The translations under genes and the position numbers were made by a program. A DNA stretch of 64,000 nt from NCBI GenBank assembly GCA_024509875.1, contig JAMPIV010004251.1, positions 62,001 through 126,000 on the forward strand. Direction: 5' to 3'. This document shows positions 56,270 through 64,000 of the stretch, one piece after another (the first letter of the stretch is position 1; the number at the start of each line of letters is the position of its first letter). The stretch comes from Oreohelix idahoensis. Its lineage: Eukaryota > Mollusca > Gastropoda > Stylommatophora > Oreohelicidae. The notes beneath the pieces were generated by a model. That model was given only the letters and a program-made list of their open reading frames with translations, searched no databases and had not been told where the DNA came from.

Positions 56270-57710
56270 ATGGACATTGATAGTTTCATGCGGATAGGCA
56301 AGGAAGCTGGGTACACAGGAAATAAATTATTGGATTATGCCAAGGCAGAATTCCAATCAAAAGAGAACCAGAATGCCTTAAAGGATGCTCGAGCTGAAGA
56401 GCTAGAGCTAAAAGGAAGAGAATTCGAGTAACAAGAAAGGAATATGAAAGAAGATAAAGAGTTACAAGAAAGGAAGATGAAAGAAGATAAAGAGTTACAA
56501 GAAAGGAAGATGAAAGAAGAAAACGAGTGGAAACTGAGAGAGTTCGAATTGAAAGAAAAGAAGGTGAGAGAAGATAGAGAAGTACAATTATTAGAGAACG
56601 AGAGAATGAGAATAACTCGGGAAGAGAAGATGATTGATAAGGAAATACAATTAAAGAGACTGGAGGTGGGTGCGAGTGGTCAGAACTCGACTCCTGGGGG
56701 GGGGGGGGTGTCATCGTCCCTTTAGGCTCCGTCTGCCTAATTTCAATGACAAAATCGATAGTTTAGATTTTTTTTCTAGAGGTTCGAGTCCGATGCGTGG
56801 CCTGGAAGGCTGACAGAGATCAGTGGCCATCTATGCTATTGACGTTGCTAGTTGGACCTGCGATGGAGACTTTTTATAGCCTTCCGCTAGATGAAAGGGC
56901 CGATTACGACAAAGTAAAGGAAAGGCTGCTCCGGAAGTTCCGTCTGACTGCTGACGGGTTCCGGACGCGTTTCAGAAACGCGATGCCAAGCGTAGACCAA
57001 GACTTCGAGGAATTTATCTCGAAGATAAATTTCCTGCTCAACAGATGGATTGAGATCTAGGGAATAACAATGGACTTTGATGGCCTGGTTGACCTTGTAC
57101 TGCGGGACAAAGTGTTGTCCTTGTGTTCTACTGAGTTAGTAGCATTTTTTCAGGAACGTCAACCGAAGGACATTGATTCCATGTCGCAGTTGGGCCATCA
57201 TTATGCCCTCGCCCATCCGGGCAAACCCATTCAGAAGTCAGGTCTGACAGACGCCTTAGTTGCAGGCGTCAGCAAAGGGCAACGCCAACCGAAGAAAATC
57301 AGTCAGGCAATGCATATAGGTGCCAAAAACGGCATGACGGTAGGTCCTCCAGTCTCTATCAGCCACGTAGAGGTAATTATGGGAACTTCCGATACCATCG
57401 GAATGGTCGGCCGAGTTGGTAGAACCGACAATGCAGAAGCGATAGCGCCATAAGAGAGTACCAATCGCGGAAGCAGGTACACTTCGAGGATTCTCGGAAC
57501 GAAGACCGGTTTTGGTACAAAGCAAAACATCCCAAGCAGAGGAGTGGTTCCTCAGAGAGTCGATCTTCCGACTCTGATGCGCGGTCTTCGTCATCGAAAA
57601 GCTCCAGCAAGAGTACACGCGAGAAGAAGAAGAAGAAGAAAGAGCGCCTGTGTTCCAATTGTGGTGGCAATAACCATTGCGCTGACAGGTGTCCGACCCC
57701 GATTGAACAC
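56270..57710 (+). pseudogene. Gag (coiled coil, capsid, CCHC knuckle)
   Basis: ATG at 56270 (MDIDSFMRIGKEAGYTGNKL). The coiled-coil region contains 11-residue tandem units (MKEDKELQERK). TAA at 56429 and a G13 run at about 56696-56708 break it. The capsid-like part follows (DQWPSMLLTLLVGPAMETF; ERLLRKFRLTADGFRTRFRN; EFISKINFLLNRWIEI; GLVDLVLRDKVLSL). The nucleocapsid has a CX2CX4HX4C knuckle (LCSNCGGNNHCADRCP, 57648-57695). Stop codons at 57058 and 57451 and frame changes show decay. Architecture matches the minus-strand element's gag except that the latter lacks the knuckle. Confidence 0.87.
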
Positions 57711-57725
57711 GCAAATTCCGCGGTT

Positions 57726-58448
57726 GTGTTGGACACAGTCAATGGTGAGGGCTGTGCGAGGTGTCGGCCTCTGTTCCCCGCAAACGAGAGGCTAGTGCTT
57801 CAATGCCGGCATGCGGCACCATGTCTGTCGGCAGTCCACGAGACTGGCAAGGTGATTCACTACGAAGTCAAGGTGGAGAATAGACCAGTCCGGGTGTTGA
57901 GGGACACTGGATGCACCACAATTGGGGTGCGTCGGTCGTGTATCGACGACTCCTACCTTACAGGCAAAACTGTAAAATGCACGACGTTTGGGGGCAAAGT
58001 TGAGTCTTACGCCCAGGCGTGTATTAATGTGGACACCCCGTTCTTGTCGGGAATAGTGAACGCGTTTGTCCTCGAGGACCAATTTGCTAATTTAATCGTC
58101 GGCAATGTACGGGGCGTGCAAAGTGCGGTAGGTGTAGGTGGAGCAGAGGCTCCGAAACACCAAAGTCCCGAGACAGATGATCAGGGGGTCGACGTATCGC
58201 CACCTGACAAGAAGGGTCATCGCAGACGTGGTTCACGGCAAGTACCAAGTGGCACGTCCGAGAGCAGTAGGAGCATATTCGAGGGTCCGATAGCTGGCGA
58301 TCGCACAGTTGTGGTGCGTAACGTTCCCCTGAGTCCTTTTTGGCGCACACTCATACGAGTGTTTAATGAAGTCGCGCCAGTAAAGTTCGTGGAGGTATTG
58401 TCATTGCGAGAAAAATACCAAAGTTGCACGGGTGACTTTCGCGAATAG
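57726..58448 (+). pseudogene. Retropepsin-like protease region
   Basis: Open frame of 240 codons. CARC-x-CRH motif (GCARCRPLFPANERLVLQCR), then PVRVLRDTGCTTIGVRRS (active-site DTG), TVKCTTFGGKVESYAQACIN and FANLIVGNVRGV. Followed by a polar tail with APKHQSPETDDQGVDVSPPD. It aligns with the protease at 24897-25859 of the other LTR element (DSGCTTIGVRQS; VIKCVTFGGT), so the two elements share ancestry. The frame ends at 58446-58448 without entering integrase. Confidence 0.87.
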
Positions 58449-59169
58449 GTGGGGTGCGCGTGATGCAGTCAGATGGAAGCACATGTCGTTGCTTCATAAC
58501 CACCTGCTGATAGTCCAGCAATAGCGAGGGATAGGTATTGCGTTCGCGTGCTAGTAGTGTCTTTCGGTTAAAGCGAACCGAACAAGGAAGTCTGACCCAC
58601 GCAACCAGTACCATTCTGTTTGAAATATAAGTCTCCTGTACAACTTGATAATGTATTGAGGAGTCTGATGGGACTGATTTACATGTGCTAGTACTAGATG
58701 TGTGTTGTAAACTTGTAAAAGATCATGTGATGCTGTGCAATGCATGTTTATGCTGTACTATGTTATGCTTTGCAATGTATGTATTTTGGTGCCATAAAGG
58801 CAATCTGCACTAGAATCTAATATAATGGATATTTATAGCATGTACAAATGATTGTCTATGCTAGGAGATTAGGTATTGGGTGTATGCCTAGATAAGAATA
58901 ACTATGAATGTACTATATATTGTGTTTTAAAATACCAGGGGTGGACAGTCGTTGTTATTTTTCACGACTACCAGTACCTGGGTTGGTTTATTTCATGCTC
59001 ATATTGTGTTTGGTGGATAGGTTGAGAAGGCATGAACGACAATGGTGGTGGAGAACTATGGCACTCTCTAGGCAGATGCGGAGGTGCTGTCATGGCATAG
59101 ATTCGTCCAGACTCCTTACGGGGTCGGGCGAGGACTCCTCCGAGGGAAGAAAACTACGTTGTCTTTCTT
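58449..59169 (+). other. LTR element 3' region lacking pol
   Basis: Short unrecognised frames only. IN, RT and RNase H would normally lie here (about 3.5 kb); none of their motifs is visible, so they were deleted. Confidence 0.6.
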
Positions 59170-59191
59170 AAAAGGGGGGTGAGGGGGTGGA
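59170..59191 (+). promoter_or_regulatory. Polypurine tract of the LTR element
   Basis: aaaaggggggtgagggggtgga abuts the 3' LTR (TGTCACGGCG at 59192). It primes plus-strand DNA synthesis in LTR retroelements; the long G-runs resist RNase H. Confidence 0.9.
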
Positions 59192-59835
59192 TGTCACGGC
59201 GTATTTTCTAGTGGCAGAAAATCTAGTTTGGTGACATCGTTATCAGCGAGGTTTGACAACCCTGATAACTTTTTAAGAAACGACGGAGTCACGGGAAGAG
59301 GACGGAAGTCGAAGATAGATTAAGCGGGAAAGAGACAGTGATTATCTGGCTTGTCCTATACGGACGTGTTTTGGTTCCGTTTTCATTGAGTATGGATTAT
59401 GGCCTAGAGTTTGCTAAAGTGGTTTATTCTGTAGTACATAATTATAATTCTGGAGTGGTTTAATGTCCAGTGATATTATTGTCAGGTCATCGGGTATAAT
59501 TTGCCAGTGGATTGAGTTTTCCATTGTTGTAATTCTGGTTCGCCATAGTGAGCGATTTTCAGTACTGAGTTTGTATAGTACTGTTATACTGTCATGTGTG
59601 AGATTAATTTGATATATTAATTCGAGAAGTTTTTCGGGCAGTGTCATATGTATTCCATACTGTTTTCAGCCGTGTGTGGCTATACTGAGTGCAGTGTCTA
59701 TTAAAAAGGGAATTCCTATAGAACGTATTATCTTTCTGTGTCAACCTTTTCATGTTGTAGTCGTCTCCCAGCGGAGCTAGCCAAGTCTTAAATTATTGTC
59801 ATTATTAAATCCACAGCATTAATTGGTAGTTGACA
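59192..59835 (+). repeat. 3' LTR
   Basis: 644 bp, tgtcacggcg to ggtagttgaca, matches 47347-47992. The cattattaaatccac block near its end may serve polyadenylation. Followed by the target duplication gatat. Confidence 0.95.
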
Positions 59836-60264
59836 GATATGCTTTATTAAAGAAATTATGTTAGCAGAATCAGACCAGTTGAAACATTTATATTTTATGG
59901 TAGGTCTAGACTTTTACTACAAAAATTTGCATGATAATTATTTCAGCCGTATTATTTTAACATAAATTGTTTCTTTTTCTTCGAGATATACATATTTTTT
60001 TTTTTTGTCAGTTCTGTCAAAAAGCCCCTAAAACTCCGCACATTTGGATATATAAATCATTTCTCTTGTCTTGAAAAAAATTATACAAATATGGCAACAT
60101 CCTTAAAGGCCCCCTCCCCATCCCAAAAGTTGAGTCCACCAAAAGTGTGTGTGCCAAAAGGTGGGGTTAGTGCACGGACAATAAGAGTAGCCGAGAGCCA
60201 AGAGCCGCACGAGATGGCTCAAAGAGCCGCGTGCGGCTCGCGAGCCGCGGGTTCCCCACCCCTG

Positions 60265-60775
60265 CACTATGCTAACTTTACATATAGTGTTGGGCAGAGC
60301 AACCTAACTTTTGAGGTGAAGAGTACGACAGGGATGCCCCTTATGACCCACTTTATTTTTGACAGTTATAGACTGTGTGATGCGCCAGATAACAGAGGGC
60401 AATCCATGAGAAATAAAATATACAACGTTTCCTACACTGGAGGACATGGAAAATGCAGAGGATATTGTACTTTTTGCACATTGACATCAACACATCTTAG
60501 AAAAAAACAGATAGACTGAATAATTATAGCCAACAGGCAGGTCTAAACATCAATCTAAAGAAGACAGAGGTCATGCCACTCAATGTGGGCAATCCTGAGC
60601 CAATATCAATAATGATCCAGAATCTCGAACAGAGAAATGTGCATACCTAGGATGCACAGTATAACGAGACGGCAGAACAAGCAAAGACATCAACAACAAC
60701 ATGAATAAAGCAAGAACAGCTTTTGCTTATCTAAACAACATCTGGAAGTCCTCTCAGTACAGTACAAACAATATA
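60265..60775 (+). pseudogene. Outer LINE, right half (RT palm and thumb)
   Basis: Continues the RT of 44395-45060: ANFTYSVGQSNLTFEVKSTT, then a degenerate block (TGMPLMTHFIFDSYRL, where TGVRQGC..SP.LF is usual), DNRGQSMRNKIY, then TSTHLRKK, NYSQQAGLNINLKKTEVMPL and ARTAFAYLNNIWKSSQYST. The YADD box lies in a frame-shifted stretch (gaggatattgtactttttgc, 60456-60475). The N-terminal join with IIKSRYG at 45060 falls at the hAT target duplication. Confidence 0.83.
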
Positions 60776-60829
60776 TTAAATAAAAAGCTTTCGAAAACAA
60801 GCTATAATGATAGGAAACTCTATACAGAG

Positions 60830-60974
60830 CGATACAACAGGAGGCAATCTGATCATCAGAAGGGGTCCCCCGTCGAACAAGTCTTTAGGCCCTCTTCTCC
60901 TTTACACTCTAAGGGGGACGGGCCCACTTGGGTCATGATTCCCAAGTGTCTAAGCCTCCTGTTGTCTTGTATCG
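60830..60974. repeat. Fold-back structure
   Basis: cgatacaacaggaggc (60830-60845) pairs with 60954-60974 apart from a 5-nt bulge. Nested inside is a perfect 8-bp-stem hairpin (cacttggg ... cccaagtg, 60926-60949). It lies between the outer LINE and the 3' side of the minus-strand LINE, so it may be a small inverted-repeat element or a LINE 3' UTR structure. Confidence 0.65.
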
Positions 60975-61310
60975 AAAATGAACCCATTTCACTTTGGTAG
61001 CAACTTTAAATCCACAACTCCGTCAGCCGTGGAGGCAACTGTGAAAGTAACAAAAGAGAAGACACATTATTCCGTTCATTCCGCCGCACACCATGACTAG
61101 GGACAGACACTGACACACCTGCACGAAGCCGACGGGGCTAGCCACTGCGCGCTAGCAACTATAATTCTGTGCCCAATACCTCTTTTAATATACGCCACGT
61201 GTTGCCCATCAGTAACAGTCCTTTCACCAGCACACAGAAAAACTCAACGTATTGTGGACATAGACAAATTCCTGATGTTTTCTGTACCGCACAGTCTATT
61301 GTCCCGAGTT
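60975..61310 (-). other. Probable 3' UTR of the minus-strand LINE
   Basis: No coding homology; lies just downstream (minus direction) of the LINE stop at 61311. No poly-A or simple-repeat tail recognised. Confidence 0.4.
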
Positions 61311-62066
61311 TCATAGCCCATTGTGGTTGCTCCACAGCCAGCATGATGCCTTTTCCGAAGTTTCACTAAGCCTCTTCAGTGCCCTTGTTCTCGACTGTCC
61401 CGTCAGCCCCAACAGTTTTAATAAATCATACACTGATGCAGCCACAAGCCCTCTTGCACCCACCTCAACAGCCATGACCCTTGCAGTGAACCCATCGTGT
61501 CTCAGATCTGCGGCCAGATCACTATACTTGGCCGCTTTGAACAAATTTCGCTCTTCCAATCTGGATTCAACTGGCACGGTCAGTTCAAACAATATAACCT
61601 GGTGCGATGATGAAGAATGCACCCCTATATCCGGCCGTCTTCGAGATTTCCTGATACTCTCTGGATATGCCTCTCGTCCACGTAGGTTTACCGCCATCAC
61701 CCAGTCATTTGCACAGTCAAGGAGAGATGGTACATTGTTACCTGATTTACTCGGTTTTGGGTGTGATGACTTTGCTGCTCTCAGAAAGTATGTGTTTGCA
61801 GTGTTTGGCCTGACATTACTATTCGCCTTCATCCTTGCCTGATCTATTGTCGCAGCCAGCTCATTTAGCACTTTGTTGTGGCGCCATTTGTATCGCATTT
61901 GCTCTAATGACACCTTGCAAGCTGAGAGCACGTGTTCAAGTGTCTGTCTCCCATGGCACAGGGGGCACTGCTCATCATTTGACTTTCCCCATCTCACAAG
62001 GTTGGTGGCCGATGGCAGGAGGTCATACATTGATCTAACAATGAAGCTGAGCCTAAGAGAAACCAT
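61311..62066 (-). pseudogene. CCHC knuckle and restriction-like endonuclease of the LINE
   Basis: MVSLRLSFIVRSMYDLLPSA leads to a knuckle CPLCHGRQTLEHVLSAC (CX2CX7HX4C). Then SRRRPDIGVHSSSSHQVILF with FELTVPVE forms the PD-X-(E)XX core of the nuclease, and NLFKAAKYSDLAADLRHDGF follows. The stop at 61311 is the natural end. It nicks the target DNA in these LINEs. The frame is joined to RT through a decayed linker (SSAAGPTRPMDYMGRSPAKV near 62100-62160). Confidence 0.88.
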
Positions 62067-62313
62067 ATGCCGTATATCATTCTATGTCAAGGACCTTTGC
62101 AGGGCTCCTTCCCATGTAGTCCATTGGCCTTGTTGGGCCTGCTGCACTACTTTTTTTTAACCTTTTATCATTCTCAGCTCCTCGTATTTCCTGAACTACC
62201 ATGTCTCTGCGCTCCCTGCTTGATGCCTTGGACCACCAGCGGATGTCTCCATGAACAAATCTCCGTCTATTCGTTTGTGTGTATCTGATTACATCCCTCA
62301 GTTTGAGCGGCTC

Positions 62314-63951
62314 CTATGCAGCATCAACAGCTTCTTCCACTCTCCACTTCCTCCCCGTTTTCAGTAAGGGCTGAATGGATTTAAATACTTCATCTGCTGA
62401 CTCGAGTAGCATCATTGCAAGCCTTGCCTTTCCAACTTTGTACTCTTCAACAACTGAATTGTAAGGAAGCAGAAGTTTTGACTTTTTGCAGTATAGTGCT
62501 ACATCTGACAGACCTGGTGGTACCCCTAGCCATTTCCTCATGAACTTATTGACCTTCTGCTCTATAGCTTCCAATGTACTTGTGCTTATTTCATATATAA
62601 GTAGTGGCCACGGCAACTTAGGTATCAACATGAACTGGAGGCACCACAGTTTGAATTTTCTTAGCAGTCTGCTTTGGTCTATGATCTGTTGCCTTCTGCC
62701 TGCCATTTCTATTGTCTGTTGCACTACCTTCGAGTTTTTTAATGAGGCATCGTACACCCTGCCAAGACTTTTAACAGGTTCCTCAATGACAGTAGGGATG
62801 TTAAAAACTATGAATATGACCTCTGCTATCTTCCCTTTTCTGACTGAAAGGCTTCTCGACTTCTTGTGTTTGAAGCTCATTCTGCACCAGCTGACTAGTT
62901 CATCCAGGCGTGGTAACATCATCCGGGCCTGATGTTCATCTGATGTAAGAATTGTTGTGTCATCCATAAATGCTTTGAGCGGTGGCATGTGACACATTCC
63001 ACCGAGCTTTGGACCTATAGCCATTCCTTCAGTCGCATTGAGGATTACCTGCATAGCCATCACGAAGAGTATCGGAGAGATGGTACATCCCATCGCAATT
63101 CCAACTTCAATGCCAATCCACTTCGTTGTGTACTCTCTGGTTGAAAATCTGACAGAGAACCCTACAAAATACAGCTTCAGCATTGCTGTAATGTCTTGTG
63201 GAACATGATATATTTCTAGGGCCAGCCACAACATCTGGTTTGGAACGGATCCATAAGCATTTGTTAGATCCAACCATAATACATGGAGGTTTGTTCTGTC
63301 AGACTTTGCCTTTTGAATTGCTTCCCAGATCATTGTGGCGTGCTCTAGACATCCTGGTGTACCTGGGATACCTCCTTTCTAAATGGTAGTGTCAATGTAC
63401 TCATTTGCCAGGAGGTATGTAGTAAGCCTTTTCGCCATCACTGAGAAGAATATCTTCCCTTCCACCTTAAGTAGTGAGATTGGTTTGAACTGACTGACGT
63501 CTGTGGAATTTTGTTCCTTCTGGATGTAGACTCCATTCGCCTTTCTCCACTCCTTGCTTAGAAGTTGGGTTTTCCACACATTCTTCAGTAAACGCAGCAG
63601 CCGTTTGAGCACCTCAGGGCATCTCTTATACACAACATGTGGAACACCATTAGGACCTGGAGCTGACTTGCGCCGAGCTTTCTGGACAATGCTTTCTACC
63701 TCTTGCATCGTTAGGGGCTTGGTGTTAAATTCATCTCCTGGCTTACTCGGCCATTTAAGGCCTGCCATGCTGCTGAGCGGCTCATCTTTGCGACCATCTG
63801 AATATGTCATTCTAAGGTGGTCTTTTAGTTCTTCTTTCCTGATGTTTAGCGTACCCGACCGTGGCTGCTCAAACAGTTCTTTGGCAAACTTGAAAGGCTT
63901 ACCAAAGAATCTTTCCCTATCCCTTCGAATCTTCCTTCTCTTCCTGCACAA
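62314..63951 (-). pseudogene. Reverse transcriptase of the R2-group-like LINE
   Basis: The minus frame (63951-63379) reads MQEVESIVQKARRKSAPGPN and TDVSQFKPISLLKVEGKIFF. After an in-frame TAG (about 63380) it continues with LWLDLTNAYGSVPNQMLWLA (catalytic Asp), VGIAMGCTISPILFVMAMQ and LKAFMDDTTILTSDEHQ (MDD in place of YADD, normal for this group). Then come thumb motifs (MSFKHKKSRSLSVRKG) and a C-terminal conserved WLGVPPGLSDVALY. The catalytic triad is intact; one stop separates the halves. Confidence 0.88.
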
Positions 63952-64000
63952 CCTTTCTGCTCTACAAAGGGCTTTATGTTGGCCTTTAAGGTGCTCCCAA

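Larger units (their letters stand above)
47347..59835 (+). mobile_element. LTR retrotransposon (gag-PR only), TSD gatat
   Basis: LTRs at 47347-47992 and 59192-59835 (TGTCACG...GTTGACA, TG...CA ends) flank the element, and a perfect 5-bp duplication gatat (47342-47346; 59836-59840) flanks the LTRs. A polypurine tract precedes the 3' LTR. The coding capacity is gag and protease only (56270-58448). IN, RT and RNase H are absent between 58449 and 59169, so it depended on a relative for replication. A LINE with an inner Tc1 sits in its leader (about 49890-55410); without it the element is about 7 kb. Confidence 0.93.
45061..60264 (-). mobile_element. hAT transposon, swollen by nested insertions
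   Basis: The right end (gttccccacccctg, i.e. CAGGGGTGGGGAAC inward) and left end (cgggagtcgggaacc, one base short of the canonical CAGGGGTCGGCAACC form) are hAT-type TIRs. Flanks cgctatgg (45053-45060) and cactatgc (60265-60272) agree at 6 of 8, as an aged 8-bp duplication. They lie exactly where the outer LINE is split. A transposase C-terminal remnant is at 46915-47105 (minus). Without inserts only about 1.3 kb of hAT remains, so it was internally deleted. Confidence 0.85.
61311..64000 (-). mobile_element. LINE with restriction-like endonuclease (R2-group-like), runs off the edge
   Basis: Minus-strand order is RT (63951-62314), linker, CCHC knuckle and C-terminal PD-(D/E)XK nuclease (62066-61311). 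That order, without an N-terminal apurinic EN in view, is that of R2/NeSL/Hero-like LINEs. The 5' part lies beyond 64000. Breaks are few (a stop near 63380, stops near 62310 and 62090, and a frameshift near 62070). Confidence 0.87.

Noticed and set aside
60091..60519. 142-codon frame as a gene
   Set aside because: It fuses the hAT right end with LINE RT in a chance frame.

Overview
The window reads as repeat-dense intergenic DNA from an invertebrate animal genome. AT-richness, long (AT)n tracts, a U2 snRNA-derived insertion, Helitrons, hAT and Tc1/mariner transposons, Ty3/gypsy elements and at least five non-LTR retrotransposon lineages all point to a metazoan. A mollusc or chelicerate would fit, but the sequence alone does not settle the clade. 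No intact host gene was recognised: almost every coding remnant belongs to a mobile element, and nearly all carry stops or frameshifts.

Left part (1-7.9 kb): a Ty3/gypsy RT scrap at the left edge, an RRM/coiled-coil remnant, two decayed Helitron pieces, and a Tc1/mariner-superfamily element with 30-bp TIRs (4577-7687). That element was hit by a 5'-truncated LINE (11-bp TSD), and the LINE was itself hit by a tRNA-related SINE (13-bp TSD).

Middle (7.9-30.4 kb): one minus-strand Ty3/gypsy element whose pol order is PR-IN-RT-RNase H, the Gmr1-type order. Its 3' LTR (7903-8433 plus 20407-21209) is split by a ~12-kb segment bounded by perfect 76-bp terminal inverted repeats (8434-20406). That segment carries an I/Jockey-like LINE, two head-to-head copies of an RTE-like LINE, a Penelope-like GIY-YIG fragment and several minisatellites. 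Its 5' LTR (28238-30440) is split by a direct duplication of the same tRNA-related repeat found at 6.8-7.05 kb.

30.5-43 kb: a tRNA-headed SINE, a long gene-free stretch, a 3.5-kb satellite of 54-bp monomers (about 64 copies) with local higher-order structure, a 38-bp minisatellite, a retroposon with a U2 snRNA 5' head and a perfect 12-bp TSD, and a decayed transposase-like gene of a multicopy invertebrate family.

43-64 kb: a Russian-doll nest. A LINE (44.4-60.8 kb) is split by a hAT element (45061-60264). The hAT holds an RTE-like LINE and a 12.5-kb LTR element (47347-59835; 5-bp TSD gatat, clear PPT, gag and PR only). The LTR element holds another LINE (~49.9-55.4 kb), which holds a Tc1 DD34E element (50800-52425). 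The right edge is a minus-strand LINE with a restriction-like endonuclease (61311 to beyond the window).

Insertion order can be read from the breaks: Tc1 is younger than its host LINE, which is younger than the LTR element, which is younger than the hAT, which is younger than the outer LINE.
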